Shown in pieces: positions 1-6,642 of a DNA stretch of 22,466 nt. The notes beneath the pieces are model-generated. The model was not told where the DNA came from. It was given only the letters and a program-made list of their open reading frames with translations, and did no database searches. The DNA lies in the NCBI GenBank assembly GCA_018644745.1, contig JABGPX010000461.1, forward strand, positions 1 through 22,466. The letters are read 5' to 3'. Source of the stretch: Spirochaetales bacterium (lineage in GTDB: Bacteria > Spirochaetota > Spirochaetia > ARS1246). Both the position numbers and the translations under genes were made by a program. Positions within the stretch are counted from its first letter, which is position 1, and each line of letters starts with the position of its first letter.

Positions 1-263
1 CCGGTTTTCTGATGGTAGATAGATACCCCGAGTCCACCCGCCGGCAAAAGGTCCGGGGTGCACTGAATGCGCTGCATCTGCCCGCCGAGAGAAGTGGAAA
101 AGGCTCTCGCGAGAATCGTTTTACCTACACCGGGCACGTCTTCGAGCAGAACATGGCCCTTACAGAGTAAAGCAACGAGTAATTTTTCGATTACGTCGTC
201 TTTACCGTAGATGACTTTTCCAATAGATGCTTTTATAGCGTCGGACCACTCTGCAATTTTCAT
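1..263 (-). CDS. MoxR-family AAA+ ATPase, N-terminal part (cut by window edge)
   Basis: The 87 visible residues begin MKIAEWSDAIKASIGKVIYG and contain a Walker A motif, EDVPGVGKT, at about residues 46-54, followed by QRIQCTPDLLP and GVSIYHQ. Walker A plus a (R)IQ-TPDLLP segment is the standard start of MoxR AAA+ ATPases. These act as chaperone-like ATPases, often with von Willebrand A-domain or DUF58 partners encoded next door; those would lie beyond the left edge. The usual LLPSDVTG is LLPAGGLG here, a small departure. ATG at 263 is preceded by AAGGAG about 11 nt upstream. The gene starts 90 bp after the trans-sulfuration gene stops and may be read separately from it. Walker B, sensor and arginine-finger regions are outside the window. 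Confidence 0.88.
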   Translation of the reverse strand, partial: MKIAEWSDAIKASIGKVIYGKDDVIEKLLVALLCKGHVLLEDVPGVGKTILARAFSTSLGGQMQRIQCTPDLLPAGGLGVSIYHQKT

Positions 264-315
264 TAATGTCACAACTCCTTAACTAGTCGTAGAAGTATTA
301 ACGTTAACATATTGA

Positions 316-337
316 GGGGTGATTCATCAATAACCCC
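316..337. other. GGGG/CCCC hairpin between two minus-strand genes
   Basis: Read on the minus strand, GGGGTTAT and ATCACCCC form an 8-bp stem with one mismatch and a 6-nt loop, just after the trans-sulfuration gene stops and upstream of the MoxR gene. No T-run follows, so it is not a textbook intrinsic terminator. It may be a weak terminator or an mRNA 3'-end/leader structure. A 10-bp palindrome, TTAACGTTAA, lies beside it at 298-307. Confidence 0.3.
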
Positions 338-353
338 AGATTACGCAGCGCCT

Positions 354-1487
354 TTAATTACCAATTTCTGTTAGCGCCTGATCAAGATCCTCGAGCAGGG
401 TATTTGAATTTTCAAGGCCGATTGAGAGCCGCACGAGTCCCCGCGGAGTCCTGTTATCTTTTGATCGCTCAGCATCGATTCCAACTCCAGGAGTGTTGAG
501 CAGGCTTTCGTATCCGCCCCAGCTCGGGCCTTCTTCAAAATGACGCAGCTTTCTCGTAAATTCTCGTATCTCCTCATCGGTTCCCGCGGGAACAAAACTC
601 ATTAGGCTGGAGTACCCGGACATTTGTTTTCTGCCCAGTTTATATTGAGGATGAGATTCAAGACCGGGATACAGAACCTGCTCCACTTTTTTGTGGTTTT
701 CGAGAAATTCCGCCACGGCGCGGCCATTTTCCTGGTGCTGCCTCATTCTTACCGGCAGAGTTCGCAAGCTTCGGGCGAGGAGCCATGACTGGTGCGGATC
801 CATTACCGCCCCGAGCACGCTCCGCTGCTTATTCGCGATATCGGTTATCAGCTCCGATCCGCCGGTTATGGCGCCGCCTACGATATCGCTGTGCCCCCCC
901 AAATACTTGCTTGCCGAGTGAACTACGACATCGACACCGAAAGTAAGGGGATTTTGAAAAATCGGGGTTGCCCAGGAGTTATCCGCCATGGTGGGTATGT
1001 TGTTTGCCTGTGCGATTTTGGCCACTTCCGCAAGATCCTGGAGTCTGAATATATTAGATGATGGGCTTTCCATATAGATCAGCCCGGTCTTCGGTCGGAG
1101 AGCCTTTTCGAAATCTGAAGGATCATCTCCCTCTACAAAAGTGACTTCCACCCCGAAACGCGTTAGATACTCCGAGAGGAAGTATCTCATCGGCATATAT
1201 ATGTTCACCGGTGCTATGATGTGGGTTCCGGTTTTTACAAAATGAAGAACCGTGGATGTAATAGCAGCCATTCCGCTGGCAAAACAACGGGCTTCTTCAC
1301 CATGTTCGAGACCGGCGATTATTTTCTCCGCGACCTCGGTAGTCGGATTTGAGACTCTTGTATAGGAATACCCGCTCCCACCGCGTTTTCTGGTAAATAG
1401 CGAGTTTTGATAGATCGGAGGAGATATAGCACCCAGATGCTTGTCGTAGTCGTCGCCTGCGTGGGTACTGATATCATCGGGATTCAT
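354..1487 (-). CDS. PLP-dependent trans-sulfuration enzyme (cystathionine synthase/lyase or methionine gamma-lyase family)
   Basis: A 377-residue cytosolic enzyme of the Cys/Met metabolism PLP family, of usual length. Visible signatures are YSYTRVSNPT (about 41-50, phosphate-binding Tyr and Arg of the neighbouring subunit), FASGMAAI (about 69-76), ADNSWATP (about 168-175, Asp against the pyridine nitrogen) and SASKYLGGHSD (191-201), with K194 as the Schiff-base lysine. C-terminal RLSIGLE carries the substrate-carboxylate Arg. Members do gamma-replacement or beta/gamma-elimination on cystathionine, O-acyl-homoserine or methionine; the sequence alone does not settle which, so I give no symbol. 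ATG at 1487 follows AGGA 7 nt upstream. Only 4 nt separate it from the preceding gene, so it is the last gene of the aspS transcription unit. Confidence 0.9.
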   Translation of the reverse strand: MNPDDISTHAGDDYDKHLGAISPPIYQNSLFTRKRGGSGYSYTRVSNPTTEVAEKIIAGLEHGEEARCFASGMAAITSTVLHFVKTGTHIIAPVNIYMPMRYFLSEYLTRFGVEVTFVEGDDPSDFEKALRPKTGLIYMESPSSNIFRLQDLAEVAKIAQANNIPTMADNSWATPIFQNPLTFGVDVVVHSASKYLGGHSDIVGGAITGGSELITDIANKQRSVLGAVMDPHQSWLLARSLRTLPVRMRQHQENGRAVAEFLENHKKVEQVLYPGLESHPQYKLGRKQMSGYSSLMSFVPAGTDEEIREFTRKLRHFEEGPSWGGYESLLNTPGVGIDAERSKDNRTPRGLVRLSIGLENSNTLLEDLDQALTEIGN

Positions 1488-1491
1488 CGGC

Positions 1492-3162
1492 CTATCCTGT
1501 TTTTCTGATTTTTATTCTGCGGCGTACGGGTGTGAAGTCGGTGAAATACAGGGTGAATCCTTCTCGGTTTCGAGGTTCACTCCCCCTCATCGCTGATGTG
1601 TAATTATGCACGCCGAACGCCGGTCCGATCTCCAAAGCGGTTCCGCCCTTTCTCACCTTAACAGCGCCTGTCGTTGCGGTAATCGACTGCCCCGGGCCGC
1701 CCTGGGTAACAAAAGACTCGCCGGTGACCAGGCAGCCGTTATCGAAAATCATCTCCAGCTTGAACGGTACCCTGTCGCAGCCGGCTGTTTCCACTTCGAT
1801 TTCGACTCCGTCGTTACGGGGAAGGATATCTACCGTGAGTTCTAGATCGAGAATTCGAACATGCTCTCGGCGGGAGTGATCCATCTCTTCCCAGATCGGG
1901 CTTTCCGGCGGCGGGTCGAGGGGAAGCCGGTAGTCGCCGCTGGTTTTGAAGGTAAGGCGGTATCCTTCGCCGGTCTTCTCGAGCTTCTCAGGCTTGAACT
2001 GGGATTTCCCGAAGAAGGACGCGCACAGTTTCATCCTTCCGCTTAGCTCCGGTGTGTTGATAAAAAGAAAGCTACTGGAATCTCTCATAAGGGTTATTGC
2101 CAGGTTATCTTTTCGAAAACGAACTACCCCTGAAGATTCATAAAACTTCTCGTACGCCGATGCGGGGGGCTGCGCGTCCATTTCAAGGGTCTGAAGCTCC
2201 GGTTCGAGCATATAGAGCCACAGAGTGGATGGTGGATTGTCCCGGCCAAGGTTTTGGAAAATTGATCCTGCGAGCCACGCGTATCTCGGGTCGCTTTTTC
2301 TGGTAAGCATCATCAGGTATAGATGATAATAAGGAGTGAGATAGAATTTAGCGCCGACTCCCCCCTCGCCTTTGTCCTGTCGCGTCGAGTTCCAGGTGAA
2401 CAGCGTCGAATCCGGCTCAATGTACGTGAACATCATTTCCAGGTTCCTGACAACCGGATCGAGCAGTTCTTTGTCACCAAGTACATCCGAGAGCATGATC
2501 AGCGCGTTGTCGTTTACCGCGTTGTAAATTCCTGTTGACCGTTCGGTATACTCGCCGTTTTCATCGCAATCGATACCTTCGGCAAGATATTGGTATGCGA
2601 CGGTCAGCAATTGCTCTTTGCCCGTAATAGCGTGGGCGGAAGCCAGGCCCGCGGCGATGACCCAGCGGTGATTTGGTGTGTGAAAACCTCCTCGAATCAT
2701 TCCCGCCGCGGTTCTTTCGATGAGCTTATACAGCCGGTCTTTCAGCGACGCGCAGTCAGGGCAATTCACCTGGCTTGCAGAGTAGGTTTCGAGGATTTTC
2801 CATGTTCGAACAAGGTTGTGCATGATGAAGCCGTTGTCCGGAGATGAATAGAAGTTCGTTGTCAGCAGGTCAAAAGTGCCATCCTCCCGCTGAACCCGTT
2901 CAGCGAAATCGAACACCATGCGAATGCGCTGCCGCAGCTCTTCACTCCCGAAAAATGAGCTATCCGTATGGATAAAGAGAGGGATGAGGGTGAGTAGAGA
3001 CCCGGGCCCGGAACTTGGGTAAACCAGGCCCTCGCTATGATTCATGAACCCTCCGAAGTTCGATGAATCCGGATCGATTATCTGATTTCTCAGCATAGCC
3101 GCTCCGCGCCGTTCCGTTGCTTTGAGAATACATTTGTAGTGTTCCGCAAAACTCACTTTCAA
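1492..3162 (-). CDS. Putative alpha/alpha-toroid glycan-active enzyme (heparinase II/III-like)
   Basis: A 556-residue protein without a signal peptide or membrane segment, so probably cytosolic. Residues about 1-320 are helix-rich with repeated aromatic and His patches: NHSEG near 41-45, HTPNHRW (161-167) and GEYTERSTGIYNAVND (203-218). From about 335 to the end the sequence looks beta-rich. An alpha/alpha-toroid followed by a beta-sandwich is the layout of many polysaccharide lyases and hydrolases, and HTPNHRW plus ERSTGIYN resembles heparinase II/III-like proteins. This is a fold-level inference; substrate and chemistry are unknown. The favoured start is TTG at 3162, overlapping the aspS stop (TTGA) with GGAG about 7 nt upstream; GTG at 3156 is a weaker option. 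It sits between aspS and the trans-sulfuration gene in one operon. Confidence 0.5.
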   Translation of the reverse strand: MKVSFAEHYKCILKATERRGAAMLRNQIIDPDSSNFGGFMNHSEGLVYPSSGPGSLLTLIPLFIHTDSSFFGSEELRQRIRMVFDFAERVQREDGTFDLLTTNFYSSPDNGFIMHNLVRTWKILETYSASQVNCPDCASLKDRLYKLIERTAAGMIRGGFHTPNHRWVIAAGLASAHAITGKEQLLTVAYQYLAEGIDCDENGEYTERSTGIYNAVNDNALIMLSDVLGDKELLDPVVRNLEMMFTYIEPDSTLFTWNSTRQDKGEGGVGAKFYLTPYYHLYLMMLTRKSDPRYAWLAGSIFQNLGRDNPPSTLWLYMLEPELQTLEMDAQPPASAYEKFYESSGVVRFRKDNLAITLMRDSSSFLFINTPELSGRMKLCASFFGKSQFKPEKLEKTGEGYRLTFKTSGDYRLPLDPPPESPIWEEMDHSRREHVRILDLELTVDILPRNDGVEIEVETAGCDRVPFKLEMIFDNGCLVTGESFVTQGGPGQSITATTGAVKVRKGGTALEIGPAFGVHNYTSAMRGSEPRNREGFTLYFTDFTPVRRRIKIRKTG

Positions 3163-4925
3163 GATTGAGCTCCAGGTTCGACAAGCCGCAAAAATAGCTC
3201 CTCGAGCTGCTCGGAATCAACCACCGAAGGAGATTCATCCATCGGTGAAACACCAACCGTATTCTTCGGGAAAGCAATTACGTCCTTTATTGATGTTTCT
3301 CCTGTCAAAATCATAATCAACCTGTCCAGACCCGGGGCAATTCCGCCGTGAGGAGGAGGTCCAAATCGAAAGGCCTTAAGAAGAAATCCAAAACGCTGTT
3401 CCGCCTCATCCGGTGATATTCCGAGAATAGAAAAAACCCGCTGCTGGAGTTTTCTTGTATGAATTCTGATTGATCCTGATGCAAGTTCGAGGCCGTTACA
3501 GACCAGGTCGTAGAGATCACCCTTAACTTCTCCGGGATTGTCCTCAAGAGTGTCGAGATACTGTTCCTGGGGCATGGTAAACATGTGGTGGGCGGGCTCC
3601 CACTTCTCCGAATCAGCATTCCAATCGAATAGCGGAAAGTCGACTATCCAGCAGAACCGGAATTCGTCAGTCAGCAGGTCGAGATCTTTTCCAAGGCGGC
3701 TTCTTACCGCGCCGAGGGAAGTACAGCAGGTTTTCCACTTGTCTGCCACAATGAGAACCAGGTCTCCAGGTTTGGCGGAGAGTGTCTTCACGATACCTTC
3801 GCTCTGAGAGGCAAAAAAACGGGATACTCCGCCTTCAAGACCCGCGTCTGTCATCTTCATCCACGCGAGGCCTTTTGCGCCGTATGTTTTTGCGGTACCT
3901 TCAAGGTCTTCTATCATTTTCCTTGAATATTCCGCACATCCCGGTGCAACTAAGGCCCTGACGGAGCCGCCGGATTTTATTACTTCCTTGAACACATTGA
4001 AGTCGGAAGCCGGAACAAACTGCTCGAAATTAACAAACTCCATGGCAAACCGAAGATCCGGCTTATCGCTGCCGAATTTGTTCATCGCGTCGTCGTAAGA
4101 CATTCTCTCGAATGGAGTTGCCAGCTTTTTGTCGATTGCTGAAGAAAAAATATGACTCATCATACCTTCAACAACATCGAATACATCGTCCTTTGAAACA
4201 AAACTCATCTCGATGTCGATTTGGGTATGCTCGAGCTGCCGGTCGCCACGGGCATCTTCATCACGAAAACATCGGGCGATTTGAAAATACTTGTCGAACC
4301 CCGAAACCATCAGAATTTGTTTAAACAGCTGAGGTGATTGGGGCAGAGCGTAGAATTTTCCAGGATGAAGCCGTGACGGCACAAGGAAATCTCTGGCCCC
4401 TTCGGGGGTCGATCTGATCAATGTGGGTGTTTCTATTTCAAGAAATTGGCGGCTGTTGAGATACTCACGCACCGCGAAAGCCACATTGTGGCGAAGCCTG
4501 ATTTTTCTCTGCATCGAGGCTGAGCGCAGGTCGAGAAAACGGTATTCCAGCCGGAGGTCTTCCCGAGCGTCGGATCGTTCATCTATCATAAACGGCAGGG
4601 TATCGCAGCGGGAAAGAACCTCGATGGCACTAGCGGAAACTTCGATGTCGCCGGTAGGCATATCTTTGTTTACCATGTTGTCTGGTCTCTTTCTGACTGT
4701 TCCTTCGACTGCCACGCAGTATTCGAACTTCAGTTCCGCGGTGACATCAGTAAGCTCTTGTCCCGCATCCGGGCCTACCACTATCTGGGTAATACCATAT
4801 CTGTCGCGCAGGTCGATAAAGTGAATGCCCCCGTGGTTTCTGTTCCTGTGAACCCATCCATTGAGGGTTACCGTTTGGCCGATTTCTTTTCCCGTAAGAT
4901 CCGCGCATGTTACCGATCGTTTCAT
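3159..4925 (-). CDS. aspS: Aspartyl-tRNA synthetase, bacterial type
   Basis: Charges tRNA-Asp, and possibly tRNA-Asn, with aspartate. With the start at 4925 the protein has 588 residues, the normal bacterial length. An N-terminal OB-fold anticodon domain runs to about residue 105 (LNGWVHRNRNHGGIHFIDLR). The class II core follows, with RFLDLR, FLVPSR and FKQILMVSGFDKYFQIARCFRDED (motif 2). The bacterial GAD insertion is introduced by FGSDKPDLRF. Motif 3 is GIAPGLDRLIMILTGE. The open frame extends upstream to 5015, overlapping the preceding gene. I chose the ATG at 4925 because GGAA lies just upstream and the OB-fold then begins as in other AspRS; ATG at 4934 is the alternative. H31 with GG after it resembles non-discriminating enzymes. 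Confidence 0.97.
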   Translation of the reverse strand: MKRSVTCADLTGKEIGQTVTLNGWVHRNRNHGGIHFIDLRDRYGITQIVVGPDAGQELTDVTAELKFEYCVAVEGTVRKRPDNMVNKDMPTGDIEVSASAIEVLSRCDTLPFMIDERSDAREDLRLEYRFLDLRSASMQRKIRLRHNVAFAVREYLNSRQFLEIETPTLIRSTPEGARDFLVPSRLHPGKFYALPQSPQLFKQILMVSGFDKYFQIARCFRDEDARGDRQLEHTQIDIEMSFVSKDDVFDVVEGMMSHIFSSAIDKKLATPFERMSYDDAMNKFGSDKPDLRFAMEFVNFEQFVPASDFNVFKEVIKSGGSVRALVAPGCAEYSRKMIEDLEGTAKTYGAKGLAWMKMTDAGLEGGVSRFFASQSEGIVKTLSAKPGDLVLIVADKWKTCCTSLGAVRSRLGKDLDLLTDEFRFCWIVDFPLFDWNADSEKWEPAHHMFTMPQEQYLDTLEDNPGEVKGDLYDLVCNGLELASGSIRIHTRKLQQRVFSILGISPDEAEQRFGFLLKAFRFGPPPHGGIAPGLDRLIMILTGETSIKDVIAFPKNTVGVSPMDESPSVVDSEQLEELFLRLVEPGAQS

Positions 4926-4987
4926 ATTTTCCATGACCGCAAATCTAACATAGGCGAATCGAAAAACCAACAACCGGTGTGGTAGCT

Positions 4988-5383
4988 TTATGCATGCTTC
5001 CTGCACCGGGTGCATCCCACTACATGCAGGTGTTTTCCCTCACGGAACATCCTTCCTACCACATAGCCGTCTTCCGGCACAGTGTCTTTGCAAACGGGAC
5101 ATTTTCTTACGGCAATTGCCGCATCGCCGAAGCAGTACCGGCATCCAAATACTTCGGCTATAGTGTCAGACTTACCAGGGTAAACGACTGTTTTTACGGT
5201 TTCACCCTTTCGCAGCGGTGATCCGCAGAGCGGGCAAGGGCGGGTTCTTTCATTTTTTTCGGCGGCGATTTCCTTTTTCGTTCTTCTTTTCGGCCCCACG
5301 GCGGCTTTTCGTGTTTGGAAGAGAATGAATGAAAAAATACCGATAAGAATGACCAGTAGTAATAAAACGAGGTACTCACTCAC
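4988..5383 (-). CDS. Small membrane-anchored protein with four CxxC pairs
   Basis: 131 residues. One hydrophobic helix at about 4-22 is followed by a basic stretch (QTRKAAVGPKRRTKK), which predicts an N-out/C-in anchor. The soluble part has four CxxC knuckles: C50-C53, C81-C84, C95-C98 and C124-C127. These could make two four-cysteine zinc sites, pairing first with second and third with fourth. I do not recognise the family. GTG at 5383 is the only early start in frame (GTGAGTGAGTACC) and has no strong ribosome site. It is first in the minus-strand cluster with aspS, ending about 60 nt before it, and is back to back with rsmI. A role in redox, metal or envelope homeostasis is possible but unsupported. 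Confidence 0.7.
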   Translation of the reverse strand: MSEYLVLLLLVILIGIFSFILFQTRKAAVGPKRRTKKEIAAEKNERTRPCPLCGSPLRKGETVKTVVYPGKSDTIAEVFGCRYCFGDAAIAVRKCPVCKDTVPEDGYVVGRMFREGKHLHVVGCTRCRKHA

Positions 5384-5451
5384 CAGGTGACTCTACCTTT
5401 GGTATCGGCGTGTATGCAAGGGCGGAGAGAAGCGGTAGACTACTGCCTCAC

Positions 5452-6132
5452 ATGGGTACTTTGTTTATTGTCGCTACACCAATTGGGAACCTCAAAGACA
5501 TCACTCTCCGAGCACTTGAGGTTTTTCGGGAGGTGGATGTTATCGCGTGTGAAGACACCAGACATACGCTCAAGCTTCTGAATTCACACGAGATTAAAAA
5601 ACCCCTCATGAGTTGTAACGCCAACGCGGAGGGGCGCTCAGCGGCGAAGATTATCGGCCTGCTCAACGAGGGCAAAAGTGTCGCCTTTGCGAGCGACGCC
5701 GGCACACCGGCATTGAGCGATCCCGGATCCCTTCTGGTGAATGAAGCCAGGAATGCGGGTTTCGCCGTGCTGCCTATACCGGGTCCATCGGCATCCGCCG
5801 CATTGTTCAGTGTTGCCGGTATGCGTGGAAAGGGGTTTTTCTTCGAAGGATTCCTGAGCCCAAAGAAGGGGCGACGGCGAAAACGAATCGAGGAGCTGGT
5901 TTCCAGGAAAGAACCCTTCCTTCTTTATGAATCACCATTCAGAATCGTCAAGCTAATGGATGATCTTGCCGATATCTGCCCTGAGAGGCCAGTATTAATT
6001 GGCCGGGAAATGACAAAAGTGTACGAGGAATATATCGACGGTGACTGCAAAACGGTATTTGAGATGCTTAAAGAAAGGGAAAAAATACTCGGAGAAATCA
6101 GTCTACTTGTCGGAGCGAAGAAAAAGGATTAA
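5452..6132 (+). CDS. rsmI: 16S rRNA (cytidine-1402-2'-O)-methyltransferase
   Basis: 226 residues. RsmI uses SAM to 2'-O-methylate C1402 in the decoding centre of 16S rRNA. The tetrapyrrole-methylase fold is plain: MGTLFIVATPIGNLKDITLR at the N-terminus, EDTRHTLKLL, CNANAEGRSA, the glycine/aspartate segment SDAGTPALSDPG, PIPGPSASAALFSVAG, and FFEGFLSPKKGRR. The frame opens upstream at 5410, but the family begins at MGTL, so ATG at 5452 is chosen although no strong ribosome site precedes it. Most family members are about 270-290 residues; this one ends after the core (SLLVGAKKKD) and lacks the small C-terminal extension. The stop overlaps the presumed -35 element of the flgM promoter. Confidence 0.95.
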   Translation: MGTLFIVATPIGNLKDITLRALEVFREVDVIACEDTRHTLKLLNSHEIKKPLMSCNANAEGRSAAKIIGLLNEGKSVAFASDAGTPALSDPGSLLVNEARNAGFAVLPIPGPSASAALFSVAGMRGKGFFFEGFLSPKKGRRRKRIEELVSRKEPFLLYESPFRIVKLMDDLADICPERPVLIGREMTKVYEEYIDGDCKTVFEMLKEREKILGEISLLVGAKKKD

Positions 6133-6156
6133 AATCTATATGAGTTCTGTCGATAT
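6130..6156 (+). promoter_or_regulatory. Sigma-28 (FliA)-type promoter for flgM
   Basis: TAAA at 6130-6133, exactly 15 nt, then GTCGATAT at 6149-6156. The bacterial sigma-28 consensus is TAAA-N15-GCCGATAA, so the -35 core is perfect, the spacing ideal and the -10 matches 6 of 8. It lies 25 nt upstream of the flgM ATG. flgM under its own target sigma factor is known in enteric bacteria, so the placement makes sense. Confidence 0.55.
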
Positions 6157-6181
6157 TCAAAATGAGAGGTAGGTTTCTGTA

Positions 6182-6466
6182 ATGACTATTGATAAACTTG
6201 GGCCGATTAATCCCGTTTCCAAGTACAACAAGACCGAAAAGGTATCTAAACCTTCGAACCGGGATAAAACAGACTCCATTAGCTTTTCAGAGGAAGCTAA
6301 ATCCAAGGGCGAGGTGTATAAAATCACCGAAGAGGTAAAACTCTCGCCTGAAATTCGTCAGGATAGAATTGACGAAGTAAAAAAGAAACTCGAAGATCCT
6401 AACTACATCGATGAAAAAGTTGTCGAAATGGTTGCGGAAAAGGTAATGGATCTCTTCGAACTCTAA
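6182..6466 (+). CDS. flgM: FlgM-like negative regulator of flagellin synthesis (anti-sigma-28)
   Basis: 94 residues, the size of FlgM. The N-terminal half (1-50) is polar and low in hydrophobics, as expected for the disordered part. The C-terminal half, from LSPEIRQDRIDEVKKKLEDP through NYIDEKVVEMVAEKVMDL, carries the amphipathic helices that wrap sigma-28 in known structures; 'R.DRI.EVKKKLEDPNYI' is characteristic. FlgM holds FliA inactive until the hook-basal body is complete and is then exported. AGAGG lies about 12 nt before the ATG. The gene has its own sigma-28-like promoter and a strong terminator, so it appears to be a monocistronic late flagellar gene; no other flagellar gene is in the window. 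Confidence 0.82.
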   Translation: MTIDKLGPINPVSKYNKTEKVSKPSNRDKTDSISFSEEAKSKGEVYKITEEVKLSPEIRQDRIDEVKKKLEDPNYIDEKVVEMVAEKVMDLFEL

Positions 6467-6493
6467 GAAAGACTCTCTTTGGTAGAAAATCTT

Positions 6494-6525
6494 AGCGGAA
6501 GCATGTATGCTTCCGCTTTTTTTTT
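6494..6525 (+). terminator. Rho-independent terminator after flgM
   Basis: AGCGGAAGC (6494-6502), loop ATGTAT, GCTTCCGCT (6509-6517), then an unbroken T-run to 6525. A perfect 9-bp G+C-rich stem with a long T-tract, 27 nt after the flgM stop. Confidence 0.95.
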
Positions 6526-6624
6526 CTATCAGGCTCCTCCGAATACCGGTTCTTTGACATACAGTCAGATGCATAAGGAATTGCTCTAGATACATCGAAT
6601 GGGGGTTTTTCGACCTGCCCTATA

Positions 6625-6633
6625 TGGTATACT
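6625..6633 (+). promoter_or_regulatory. Extended -10 promoter candidate
   Basis: TGGTATACT is an extended -10 (TGn followed by TATACT, 5 of 6 to TATAAT). No good -35 lies at 16-18 nt, which is tolerated by extended -10 promoters. Transcription would start near 6640, almost on the ATG at 6643, so the mRNA would be nearly leaderless or the true start codon is further in. Confidence 0.4.
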
Positions 6634-6642
6634 TTCCGTAAG

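Noticed and set aside
4935..5015. Longer AspRS beginning at 5015
   Set aside because: It would overlap the end of the CxxC protein gene and adds residues before the normal AspRS N-terminus.
5384..5451. Sigma-28-like box GCCGATAC upstream of the CxxC protein gene (minus strand)
   Set aside because: The -10 matches 7 of 8, but there is no TAAA at the required distance and no flagellar link.
6554..6559. TTGACA before the iron-ADH-like gene as a -35 box
   Set aside because: No acceptable -10 hexamer lies 15-19 nt downstream; the TATACT at 6628 is too far away.
6287..6595. A 102-residue minus-strand open frame across flgM and its terminator
   Set aside because: It runs through the perfect terminator hairpin and mirrors flgM codons; no family signal.
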